NCBI GenBank assembly: GCA_963826475.1
Contig: CAWGXC010000003.1
Span: forward strand, 124,001-188,000
From: RHKX01 sp963826475
GTDB taxonomy: Bacteria; Actinomycetota; Thermoleophilia; Solirubrobacterales; 70-9
Reading direction: 5' to 3'
DNA: 64,000 nt
The number at the start of each line of letters is the position of its first letter. Positions within the stretch are counted from its first letter, which is position 1. The notes beneath the pieces are model-generated. The model ran no database searches, was not told where the DNA came from, and saw only the letters and a list, made by a program, of their open reading frames with translations. This document shows, in pieces, positions 1 through 7,026 of this stretch. The position numbers were made by a program, and so were the translations under genes.

Positions 1-377
1 GCGCGCTCCACCAGCCGTTCGAGCAGAGCGGTCGCAGCGCCGCGGCCCTGCCAGTCGTCGACGATTGCGACGGCGACCTCAGCCTCGGCCGGACGCTCGC
101 CGCGGACGTAACGAGCGACGCCCACCGGTTCGTCGCCGGGGCCGATGGCGATGACCGCCTCGTGGTCGCGATGATCGACCTCGGTGAGGTATCTGAGGTC
201 GGCGTCCGTGAGCCGCTTCAGCGGGGAGAAGAAGCGCCGGTAGCGCGACTCGGGACCCATCCGCTCGAAGGCGGCGACGATCGTGGCCTTGTCGTCGGGC
301 CGGACCTCGCGCAGCACCAGCTCGGAGCCGTCGCGGAGTGTGCGGGTGCTGGCGTCATGTGTAGGTGCTGCGGCCAC
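1..377 (-). CDS. GNAT N-acetyltransferase, partial (C-terminus beyond window)
   Basis: Reading leftward from a GTG at 377, the frame is open to the window edge, giving about the first 125 residues of an acetyl-CoA-dependent N-acetyltransferase. After a short lead comes RDGSELVLREVRPDDKA, the first strand and helix of a GNAT fold. Next is RMGPESRYRRFF, a signature seen in GNAT domains related to protein lysine acetyltransferases of the Pat type. DDWQGRGAATALLERL at the cut end is motif A, the loop that binds the acetyl-CoA pyrophosphate. The substrate cannot be told. The GTG is the best in-frame start before the domain; an ATG in another frame is a shadow. The gene is divergent from the methyltransferase at 439, so the two share about 60 bases of promoter. 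Confidence 0.8.
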   Translation of the reverse strand, partial: MAAAPTHDASTRTLRDGSELVLREVRPDDKATIVAAFERMGPESRYRRFFSPLKRLTDADLRYLTEVDHRDHEAVIAIGPGDEPVGVARYVRGERPAEAEVAVAIVDDWQGRGAATALLERLVER

Positions 378-438
378 TCGGTTAGATTCGCGTCGTCGTG
401 CCCGGGAGGGCCCAAAGTACCTGAGCGGTGAGGAGTCC

Positions 439-1311
439 ATGGCCGAGCGCGCGCAAACGTCGAAGACGAGGTTCGTCCTCAAGGAGCTCTATTACTCGCG
501 GGCCCTGCGCGCGGTTGCGTACGCACCGATCGACGCGTTCGAGCGGCTCACGGGTCGCAGGGACGAGCTCACCCCTCCTCGCCGGCTGCAGTACGTCGGG
601 GCGCGCGCCGACTTCGAGGCCGCCGGCGTTTTCTGGCGCGATCAGCTCGTCAACGTCCACGGACTGAGTCCGAGCGGGGACGTGCTCGACATCGGATGCG
701 GAATCGGGCGCAACGCCGTCGCGCTCACTTCGCACCTGCAATCGGGGACCTACGAGGGGTTCGACATCGTCCCGCAGTTCATCCGCTGGTGCCAGCGGCA
801 CATAACGCCGCGCCATCCGAACTTCCGCTTCCAGCTGGCCGGGGTCCGCAACCGGCATTACAACCGCCAGGGTGGGCGTCCGGCGAACCGGTACGAGTTC
901 CCCTACCCGCCGCAGTCGTTCGACATGGCGTTCGCCGCTTCGGTCTTCACCCACATGGAGCCCGACGGAATCCGTCAGTACCTGGCTGAGTCACGGCGGG
1001 TCCTGCGGCCGGGGGGAAGGCTGATCTGCACGTTCTTCGTCCTCGATCCCGTCGTCAGGGATCTCCTGGAGCGCCGTCAAGGCGCCTTCTCCCTCGACCA
1101 CAGCTTCGTCGACTCCGAGGGCACGCCGTACCTGGGAGCTTCCCAGCGCGTTCCCGAATATTGCATCGGCATCGATGAAGCTGACGTGCTGCGGATCGTC
1201 GAGGAGGTCAACCTCGAGCTCCTCGAGCCGATCATCCACGGCAGCTGGTCCGGGCGGACCGGGGTGGAGGGCGATTACCAGGACATGCTCGTCCTGCGCC
1301 GGCCCGATTGA
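439..1311 (+). CDS. class I SAM-dependent methyltransferase
   Basis: This 290-residue protein has the class I (Rossmann) methyltransferase motifs: DVLDIGCGIGRNAVAL (motif I, SAM-binding glycine loop) near residues 83-98, an acidic motif II around YEGFDIVPQF, and SFDMAFAASVFTHM (motif IV), followed by RRVLRPGGRLICTFF. It probably methylates a small molecule or an envelope component; nothing in the sequence names the substrate. The ATG at 439 is preceded by a GAGGAG ribosome-binding site, so the longer upstream frame is not used. It ends 16 bases short of the convergent response regulator, with a small hairpin over its stop codon. Confidence 0.85.
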   Translation: MAERAQTSKTRFVLKELYYSRALRAVAYAPIDAFERLTGRRDELTPPRRLQYVGARADFEAAGVFWRDQLVNVHGLSPSGDVLDIGCGIGRNAVALTSHLQSGTYEGFDIVPQFIRWCQRHITPRHPNFRFQLAGVRNRHYNRQGGRPANRYEFPYPPQSFDMAFAASVFTHMEPDGIRQYLAESRRVLRPGGRLICTFFVLDPVVRDLLERRQGAFSLDHSFVDSEGTPYLGASQRVPEYCIGIDEADVLRIVEEVNLELLEPIIHGSWSGRTGVEGDYQDMLVLRRPD

Positions 1312-1318
1312 GCCGGCG
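1297..1318. terminator. possible hairpin terminator between convergent genes
   Basis: CGCCGGC at 1297-1303 and GCCGGCG at 1312-1318 form a perfect 7-bp stem around an 8-base loop. It lies over the methyltransferase stop codon and just before the stop of the convergent response-regulator gene. There is no U-tract on either side, so intrinsic termination is only possible, not demonstrated. Confidence 0.35.
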
Positions 1319-1327
1319 GCCCACCGC

Positions 1328-2005
1328 TCAGGGTTCGATCAGGCCTCGCCGAATGGCGTAACGGACGAGCTCCACCCGGTCGCGCATGCCGAGCTTGCGC
1401 ATCGCGTTCGAGCGATGGTTCTCGGCGGTCTTCTCCGCCAGGCCGAGCAGCTCGGCGATCTCCTTGTTGGTGTGGGCCTCGGCGACGAGCTTGACGACCT
1501 CCTCCTCGCGGGGCGTGAGGTCGTCCTCGCGGCTATCGCCCTCGCCGAGCACGTCGCGGATCAGCGCCTGCTGAGCCTCGGGCGTCAGGAACGGCTCCCC
1601 TCGCTCGACCGCATGGATGGCGTCGATCAGGTCGCTGTCGGCGGCGCGCTTGAGAACGTAGCCCGACGCGCCCGCCTTCAACGCCTCGAAGAGGTAGCGC
1701 TCCTCGTCGTGCATCGAGAGGATCAGCACCGCGACCTCCGGGGCCTGCTCGCGGATGGCTCGGGTCGCCTCGAGCCCATTGAGATGGGGCATCTTGACGT
1801 CGAGGATCGCCAGGTCGGGACGCAACTCGACTGCCAGCTTGAGCGCTTCGGCGCCATCAGCCGCCTCAGCGACGACGTCGATGCCGTCGACGCTCTCGAG
1901 CAGCATGCGCACGCCGGAGCGGACGATTCCGTGATCGTCGGCGATCAGAACGCGCATAGGTGTTGGCGGAGCTCGAAGTTCATCATCTGTGCTGATCATC
2001 GGCAT
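1328..2005 (-). CDS. NarL/FixJ-family response regulator (receiver + LuxR HTH)
   Basis: A 225-residue two-component response regulator. The N-terminal receiver begins MRVLIADDHGIVRSG and carries the phospho-acceptor Asp in LAILDVKMPHLNG, with the conserved Lys in YVLKRAADSDL. The C-terminal LuxR-type helix-turn-helix starts at LTPREEEVVKLVAEAHTNKE and contains AEKTAENHRSNAMRKL. It should bind DNA as a dimer once phosphorylated by the histidine kinase encoded immediately upstream, whose stop is one base away, indicating translational coupling. The ATG at 2005 gives a 16-residue tail before the receiver; the ATG at 1957 (MRVLIADD) is an equally possible start. Target genes are unknown. Confidence 0.9.
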   Translation of the reverse strand: MPMISTDDELRAPPTPMRVLIADDHGIVRSGVRMLLESVDGIDVVAEAADGAEALKLAVELRPDLAILDVKMPHLNGLEATRAIREQAPEVAVLILSMHDEERYLFEALKAGASGYVLKRAADSDLIDAIHAVERGEPFLTPEAQQALIRDVLGEGDSREDDLTPREEEVVKLVAEAHTNKEIAELLGLAEKTAENHRSNAMRKLGMRDRVELVRYAIRRGLIEP

Positions 2006-2006
2006 C

Positions 2007-2963
2007 TCAGGCCATCAACCTGATCTGGGTGCCGATATTCGGCCCGGAGTCGATCTCGACCTTGCCGCCGACCAGCAACGCGCGCTCGCGCATCCCCGCG
2101 ATTCCGAGGCCCCCGGTCGCGCTGTCGGCGTCGAACCCGCCGCCGTCATCGGAGATCCAAAGCTCGAGCCCGTAGCCGCGCCGGTGCAGGCGCACGCGGA
2201 CGCGCTCGGCATGCGCATGCTGGACTGCGTTCGAGAGCGCCTCCTGCGCGACCCGGTACGCGACGAGCTGAATTTCGTCGGAAACGGGGGAGAAGTCGCC
2301 CTGACCGTCGAAGTCGGTCTCGATGCCGCTGCGTCGGCCGACCTCCTCGGAAAGGGTCGCGAGCGCCGCCTTGAGGCCGAGGTCGTCGAGCGTCGTCGGT
2401 CGCAACTGGCGCGCGAGGGTGAGGAGCTCCTCCATCGCCCGCCCGGCGACGGCGCCCGTTTCGGCGAGCTCAGCCGCCAGCTCGGGCGGAGCCTTGCGCC
2501 GCAGCGTCTCGAGCCGGAGCAGCAGTCCGGTGAGCGACTGATTGACCTCGTCATGGAGGTCGAGGGCCACCCGTGAGCGCTCGCGCTCCTGGGCGGCGAG
2601 CGCCGCGATCGCCCCCTGGCGGCGTTCGAGCTCGAGGCGGATGAGCATCTCGCGGAACGAATGCTCGAGGCGGCGCACCTCCTCGGGCCCGCGCAGGGGC
2701 GGCAGCTCATCGACCGGAGAGCTCCCGCCGAGATCAGCGCTCTCCATCTGCAGGACGAGATCCTCGAGGGGCTTGAAACGGCGCTGCAGGAGCGAGAAGT
2801 TGAGTCCGACCGTGGCCGCGACCGCAGCGCCGAGAACGATCCCGACCGCGCTGTCGGCCCCGGGATTGCCCGGATCGGATGCGTACCAGGCAGCGATCAC
2901 CGCGGCTGCGATCAGCAGCAGGTTCGCGACGAGCACTTGGGTGAGGAGGGTCTTGGGGCGCAT
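2007..2963 (-). CDS. sensor histidine kinase, NarL-partner type (HisKA_3)
   Basis: A 318-residue membrane histidine kinase. Two hydrophobic segments near the N-terminus (LTQVLVANLLLIAAAVIAAW, then a second at about residues 38-60) enclose only a short loop, so there is no sizeable extracellular sensor domain. A HAMP-like linker follows. The dimerisation box RVALDLHDEVNQSLTGLL holds the phosphorylated His in the DLHDE form typical of kinases that pair with LuxR-type regulators. The C-terminal ATPase domain shows EALSNAVQHAHA (N box) and SDDGGGFDADSATGGLGIAG (G boxes). It is cotranscribed with the response regulator downstream. The signal sensed cannot be deduced; the short loop favours intramembrane or cytoplasmic sensing. 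Confidence 0.9.
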   Translation of the reverse strand: MRPKTLLTQVLVANLLLIAAAVIAAWYASDPGNPGADSAVGIVLGAAVAATVGLNFSLLQRRFKPLEDLVLQMESADLGGSSPVDELPPLRGPEEVRRLEHSFREMLIRLELERRQGAIAALAAQERERSRVALDLHDEVNQSLTGLLLRLETLRRKAPPELAAELAETGAVAGRAMEELLTLARQLRPTTLDDLGLKAALATLSEEVGRRSGIETDFDGQGDFSPVSDEIQLVAYRVAQEALSNAVQHAHAERVRVRLHRRGYGLELWISDDGGGFDADSATGGLGIAGMRERALLVGGKVEIDSGPNIGTQIRLMA

Positions 2964-3066
2964 CGTCAGAGACCGAATCGGCGCTTTGGGCCTCCGACCT
3001 TAGAAGCGGTTTACGCCTTTTGGCAGTATTAGGGGAACCAAACGCCCCCCGAGGAGGCAACCAACC

Positions 3067-3927
3067 ATGGATACGACCCGCAGATCCAACTTCGCCGCCG
3101 GCATCAGGACGACGCTCCTGCTCGGTGGACTGACCGGTCTGCTCGTGGTCATCGGCGCCCTCATCGGAGGCCCGCAGACCGCGCTCCTGTTCCTCTTCAT
3201 CGCCCTCGCGATCAACATGGGGACCTATTGGTTCAGCGACCGCATCGCGCTGAAGATGAGCGGTGCGCAGCCGATGCCGGAGGAGCGGGCACCGCAGATC
3301 TACCAGATGGTCCGTGAGCTGACCGCCACGGCGAAGATGCCGATGCCGGCTCTCTACGTGATCCCCCAGGCGCAGGCCAACGCCTTCGCCACCGGCCGCA
3401 GTCCCGACCATTCCGCGGTCGCGATCACGGCGGGAATCATGAAGCTGCTCTCGCCCGACGAGCTGCGTGGAGTGATCGCCCACGAGCTCTCCCACATCCG
3501 CAACCGCGACACGCTGATTCAGTCGGTCGCGGCCTCGATCGGCGGTGCGATCTCCTACCTCGGCTACATGCTGATGTGGTTCGGCGGCGATGATGAGAGC
3601 CCCCTCAGCCTGGTCGCCTCGCTGGTCCTGGTGCTGGTTGCGCCGATCGCGGCGACGATCATCCAGCTGGCGATCTCGCGTCAGCGCGAGTACTCCGCGG
3701 ACGCCACGGGCGCCCAGATCTGCGGCAACCCCGAGAGCCTCGCCTCTGCGCTGCTGCGCCTCGAGGAGGGTTCCAAGGCGATGCCGATGCAGGTCAACCA
3801 GGCCACGGAGTGCCTCTACATCGTCAAGCCGTTCTCCGGCAAGGGGATCGCGAGCCTGTTCAGCACCCATCCTCCGATCGAGGAGCGGGTCCGGCGCCTT
3901 CGTCAGATGCGCCCGGCCCTCGGCTAG
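3067..3927 (+). CDS. htpX: HtpX-type M48 membrane zinc metalloprotease
   Basis: A 286-residue integral membrane protease that degrades misfolded membrane proteins. The zinc site HELSHIRNRD (HExxH) is near residues 140-149, and the third ligand Glu lies in SRQREYSADATGA. Two N-terminal hydrophobic segments (about residues 17-58) and two more around the middle (SIGGAISYLGYMLMW and the following LVASLVLVLVAPIAATI) match the HtpX topology, and the length is normal for the family. The start has a strong GAGGAGG ribosome-binding site 11 bases upstream. It is divergent from the histidine kinase, which makes regulation by that pair a fair guess but no more. Confidence 0.93.
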   Translation: MDTTRRSNFAAGIRTTLLLGGLTGLLVVIGALIGGPQTALLFLFIALAINMGTYWFSDRIALKMSGAQPMPEERAPQIYQMVRELTATAKMPMPALYVIPQAQANAFATGRSPDHSAVAITAGIMKLLSPDELRGVIAHELSHIRNRDTLIQSVAASIGGAISYLGYMLMWFGGDDESPLSLVASLVLVLVAPIAATIIQLAISRQREYSADATGAQICGNPESLASALLRLEEGSKAMPMQVNQATECLYIVKPFSGKGIASLFSTHPPIEERVRRLRQMRPALG

Positions 3928-3960
3928 ACGCGCCGGTCATCGATCGGGCGATCAGGCCGC

Positions 3961-3966
3961 TATACT
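3961..3966 (+). promoter_or_regulatory. -10 box of an apparently leaderless promoter for the rhodanese-MoeB gene
   Basis: TATACT ends only 7 bases before the GTG start at 3974, which puts the transcript start at or within a base or two of the start codon. No ribosome-binding site fits in between. Leaderless mRNAs are common in actinobacteria. Confidence 0.5.
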
Positions 3967-3973
3967 TTCTGAA

Positions 3974-5173
3974 GTGACTCCCACTGAAACGAAGAACCGG
4001 GCAAGCGGCGCCGACCTCATCGCGAGGGCAAAGGAGTCGATCGACGAGGTCCAGCCCGCCGAGGCGGCGAAGGAGCTCAAGAGCGAGGACGCCATCTTCA
4101 TCGACGTTCGCGAGCAGCACGAGTTCGAAGAGCGCCATATCGACGGGGCCATCCACGTCCCTCGTGCATACCTGGAGTCGCGGATCGAGCAGTTCGTCCC
4201 CGATCGTTCCAAGCGGGTCGTCGTCTACTGCGCGTCCGGCGTCCGCTCCGCGCTCGCCGCGAAGACCCTTGCGGAGGATCTGGGCTATGAGGACGTCTCC
4301 TCGCTCGCCGGCGGGATCACCCTCTGGCGTGATCGCGGCCTCCCCGTAGTCACGCCTCGGTCGCTGACCCAAGAGCAGAAGGAGCGTTACTCGCGTCACA
4401 TCCTCGTTCCCGAGATCGGGCTCGAAGGCCAGCTCAAGCTGCTCGACGCGAAGGTCCTGTTGCTCGGCGCCGGCGGTCTCGGCTCGCCGACCGCTCTCTA
4501 TCTCGCCGCCGCCGGCGTCGGCACGATCGGACTCGTCGACGATGACGTCGTCGACGCCTCCAACCTGCAGCGGCAGGTCATCCACAGCACCGCGACGATC
4601 GGGATGGCGAAGACGGAGTCCGCTCGCAAGGCCATCGAGGCGCTGAACCCGGACGTCAACGTGATCGAGCACAACGGTCGTCTCGACTCCGGCAACGTGA
4701 TCGAGCTCCTCTCCGGATACGACGTGGTCGTCGACGGCGCCGACAACTTCCCGACCCGCTACCTGCTCAACGATGCCTCGGTGCGGTTGAAGAAGCCGGT
4801 CGTCTCCGCTTCGATCCTCTCCTTCGACGGGCAGATCTCGACGTTCGTCCCGTTCGAGGGCCCCTGCTACCGCTGCCTCTATCCGACGCCGCCCCCGCCC
4901 GAGCTGGCGCCGAGCTGTGGCGCCGCCGGAGTCCTCGGCGTGCTGCCGGGAATCATGGGAATGCTGCAGGCGCTCGAGGTCTTCAAGCTCGTCACCGGAG
5001 CCGGCACCCCGCTGATCGGCCGGCTTCTGCTGTTCGAGGCGCTCGGGACCGAGTTCACCGAGCTCAAGGTCCGGCGAGATCCGGACTGCCCGATCTGCGG
5101 ACCGAATGCCCCCGAAGTCGCCGACGGTGATCTTGGGAAATTCCCCGACTACGACGCCTTCTGCGCCGGCTGA
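3974..5173 (+). CDS. moeB: rhodanese-MoeB fusion (sulfur-carrier adenylyltransferase/sulfurtransferase)
   Basis: A 399-residue enzyme that adenylates the C-terminal glycine of a ubiquitin-like sulfur carrier and loads it with sulfur. Residues about 30-130 are a rhodanese domain with active-site Cys in VVYCASGVRSALAAK. Residues about 135-399 are a MoeB/ThiF domain: VLLLGAGGLGSPTALYLAAA nucleotide loop, LVDDDVVDASNLQRQ, catalytic-loop Cys in APSCGAAGVLG, and zinc cysteines in PCYRC and CPICG. The domain order is the reverse of mycobacterial MoeZ, in which rhodanese is C-terminal. The GTG start at 3974 was chosen from the leaderless -10 box and the domain boundary. The sulfur-carrier gene follows at 5291, and CysM and Mec homologues lie 11-12 kb away, so cysteine biosynthesis is the likely destination of the sulfur. 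Confidence 0.9.
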   Translation: MTPTETKNRASGADLIARAKESIDEVQPAEAAKELKSEDAIFIDVREQHEFEERHIDGAIHVPRAYLESRIEQFVPDRSKRVVVYCASGVRSALAAKTLAEDLGYEDVSSLAGGITLWRDRGLPVVTPRSLTQEQKERYSRHILVPEIGLEGQLKLLDAKVLLLGAGGLGSPTALYLAAAGVGTIGLVDDDVVDASNLQRQVIHSTATIGMAKTESARKAIEALNPDVNVIEHNGRLDSGNVIELLSGYDVVVDGADNFPTRYLLNDASVRLKKPVVSASILSFDGQISTFVPFEGPCYRCLYPTPPPPELAPSCGAAGVLGVLPGIMGMLQALEVFKLVTGAGTPLIGRLLLFEALGTEFTELKVRRDPDCPICGPNAPEVADGDLGKFPDYDAFCAG

Positions 5174-5290
5174 CGGGCCGGGAGCACGCGTCTCGGCGTC
5201 ATCGCCCGGCTCACGGCCAGAAGGCCGCATCGCCGGGCTCTTCTTTGATCTGCGCACTCCCGACCACGTCAGTCGATTAAGGTCCCGCCG

Positions 5291-5566
5291 ATGCCCAAGG
5301 TGAAGATTCCCCCCGTCCTGCGCGCGCAGACGAACGGTGAGCCCCTGGTGGAGGTCCAGGGCGACGACGTCGGCGCGGTTCTCAACGGCCTGGCAAGCGC
5401 TCATCCCGACGTCTCGAAGCAACTCTTCGATGAGAGCGGCGATCTGAACCGGTACGTCAACGTCTATCTCAACGACGAGGACGTCCGCTTGCTGAACGGC
5501 CTCGAGACATCGGTCAGCGACGCGGATACCGTCGTGATCCTGCCGGCGATGGCCGGCGGCCGCTGA
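5291..5566 (+). CDS. cysO: CysO/MoaD-like ubiquitin-fold sulfur carrier ending Gly-Gly-Arg
   Basis: A 91-residue MoaD/ThiS-family sulfur carrier. It begins MPKVKIPPVLRAQTNGEPL; the stretches YVNVYLNDEDVR and ILPAMAGG closely resemble mycobacterial CysO. The carrier is thiocarboxylated at its terminal glycine by the MoeB-type enzyme encoded upstream and donates sulfur to CysM for cysteine synthesis. Unusually, the di-glycine is followed by one more residue: the codons read GCC GGC GGC CGC TGA, so the nascent protein ends GGR. The Arg would have to be removed before activation, and the JAMM protease Mec at 17272 is the obvious candidate. A MoaD role in molybdopterin synthesis is the alternative. 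Confidence 0.85.
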   Translation: MPKVKIPPVLRAQTNGEPLVEVQGDDVGAVLNGLASAHPDVSKQLFDESGDLNRYVNVYLNDEDVRLLNGLETSVSDADTVVILPAMAGGR

Positions 5567-5570
5567 CGAC

Positions 5571-6653
5571 CTAGGGGTCTCCGCCCGTCAGGTCGGTGAA
5601 GGCGAGCCACGCGGGCTTGCTGTCCCCCTCGGAGTCGAGCAGACCTGCCGTCCGGCACCACAGGCAGTCGCCGACGGGACCTTCGCTGTCGCGCCAGGTG
5701 AACCAGATGACCCCGTGCAGGCCCCATTTCTCGCGCCCGTCGTACATGGCGTTGAAGCTGTCGGCGAGCAGCTCAGCCTGCTGATCGGGGCTCTTCGCCA
5801 GGTCGTTCGGCACATCGGGGTCGGAGCCCCAGCCGAGCTCGGTGACCCAGAGACCGGCGTCGTCGCCGCCGGCGTCGACCGCATCTCGCGTGCCGTCGAG
5901 CTGCTCGGTGACCGCGCCGACGTTCGGCCCATAGGGATGAACGCCGACCAGGTCGACCGCCTCGGCGACGCCCTTGTGCTGGTAGATGTCCTTGAGGAAG
6001 TCGAAGGATGTGATCGCGCCATCGGACTGCGGGGTGGCGAACATGCCCCCGACCATGATCTGGGCGTCGGGATCCACCTTCTTGAGAACGCGGCTGGAGC
6101 GTTTGAGGAGGTCCACGTAGGCGCTCGGATCCGGCTTGGGCGTCCAGAACAGCGAGGTGTTCGGCTCGTTCCAGATCTCCCAGATCCGCAGGGGCTGCGG
6201 GGTCAGCTCCGGATGTCCGGTTGCGAAGAAGTCCCAGAAGTCTCCTCCGGGCCCGTACCGCCGCTCGGCGGCGTCGAGGAACTTCGACCATGCATCGAAG
6301 GCCTTGTCGCTTGACGTCGGCGGGTCGGTCAACCTGGGCGCGTATCCCGAAGGCGTTCCCGTGACGCTGACGATGGGCTCGATTCCCTGCCGGGCGAGCT
6401 CGGCGAGAGTGGCGTCGGACGCCGACCAGTCGTAGCTGCCCTTTTCCGCCTCGACCGTTGACCAGGAGAGCGACAGCCGATAGCTCCCGATCCCGCCATT
6501 GGCCATGCGCGCGAAGTCGGAGGAGGGTGGAGCGGCCACGGGAGAGATCCCGAAGAATGCCCCGTAGTCGTTGCCGGGATCCTCGCTTGAGCCTCCGCAG
6601 CCGGAGAGCGCAGCCATCAGCGCCACGCCGAGGGCCGCTGCCCGCCGAATCAT
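5571..6653 (-). CDS. secreted lipoprotein, clan-A glycoside hydrolase-like (GH39/GH5-like)
   Basis: A 360-residue protein with a lipoprotein signal (AALGVALMAALSGCGG, lipobox Cys near residue 19). The rest looks like a (β/α)8 glycoside hydrolase of clan A: WEIWNEPNTSLFW holds the usual acid/base Glu and VTELGWGSDP the likely nucleophile Glu. Two Cys near the C-terminus (DCLWCRTAGLLD) may form a disulfide. A paralogue is encoded at 12500-13567, and the two bracket the exopolysaccharide genes on the opposite strand, so trimming or degrading the exported polymer is a reasonable inference. The gene overlaps the small secreted protein upstream by 4 bases and almost abuts the convergent sulfur-carrier gene. 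The GH family assignment is approximate. Confidence 0.75.
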   Translation of the reverse strand: MIRRAAALGVALMAALSGCGGSSEDPGNDYGAFFGISPVAAPPSSDFARMANGGIGSYRLSLSWSTVEAEKGSYDWSASDATLAELARQGIEPIVSVTGTPSGYAPRLTDPPTSSDKAFDAWSKFLDAAERRYGPGGDFWDFFATGHPELTPQPLRIWEIWNEPNTSLFWTPKPDPSAYVDLLKRSSRVLKKVDPDAQIMVGGMFATPQSDGAITSFDFLKDIYQHKGVAEAVDLVGVHPYGPNVGAVTEQLDGTRDAVDAGGDDAGLWVTELGWGSDPDVPNDLAKSPDQQAELLADSFNAMYDGREKWGLHGVIWFTWRDSEGPVGDCLWCRTAGLLDSEGDSKPAWLAFTDLTGGDP

Positions 6654-7024
6654 CGAGTGGGAGATATTCGCGCCGATCGGGGCCCGAAGGAGATCATCGC
6701 CAGGCCGCCCAGCACGAGCCCGATGACCAGCGGTCCCCCGACGGTCGATGCAGCCGATGCCAACAGGCTCTGCGTCGGCAGGGTCTCGCCGACGACGCCG
6801 CCCTGGGCGTGATCCCCGCGTGAGTCGGTGCCGCCGTCGGCGGCTTTGGTCGCGGCCGCTGCGGCGCTGCTGAAGCCGTCGCGGGCACCGGGTAGATCAA
6901 GCACGTATTCGTCTCCTGCGGGCGGCTCCGCGAAGGCACCCGGGGCGGCTGCGAGGAGGACGCCCGCGAGAATCGATCCAAGGAAGCAGATCAGGCGGGT
7001 CCTAGAATCCCTCGGGCGGTCCAT
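6650..7024 (-). CDS. small secreted protein with C-terminal membrane anchor, unknown function
   Basis: About 124 residues from an ATG at 7024 (MDRPRDSRTRL). An N-terminal signal (LICFLGSILAGVLLAAAPGA, cut near AFA) is followed by an Ala/Gly-rich polar stretch. A single hydrophobic helix near the C-terminus (STVGGPLVIGLVLGGLAM) ends in the basic tail GPRSARISPTR. This layout of signal, spacer, helix and short basic tail is that of a sorted surface protein, but I recognise no LPxTG or PEP-CTERM motif. Its stop overlaps the start of the glycoside-hydrolase lipoprotein by 4 bases, so the two are co-translated. The start lies only 2 bases from that of the divergent polymerase gene. I do not recognise a family. 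Confidence 0.6.
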   Translation of the reverse strand: MDRPRDSRTRLICFLGSILAGVLLAAAPGAFAEPPAGDEYVLDLPGARDGFSSAAAAATKAADGGTDSRGDHAQGGVVGETLPTQSLLASAASTVGGPLVIGLVLGGLAMISFGPRSARISPTR

Positions 7025-7026
7025 CG

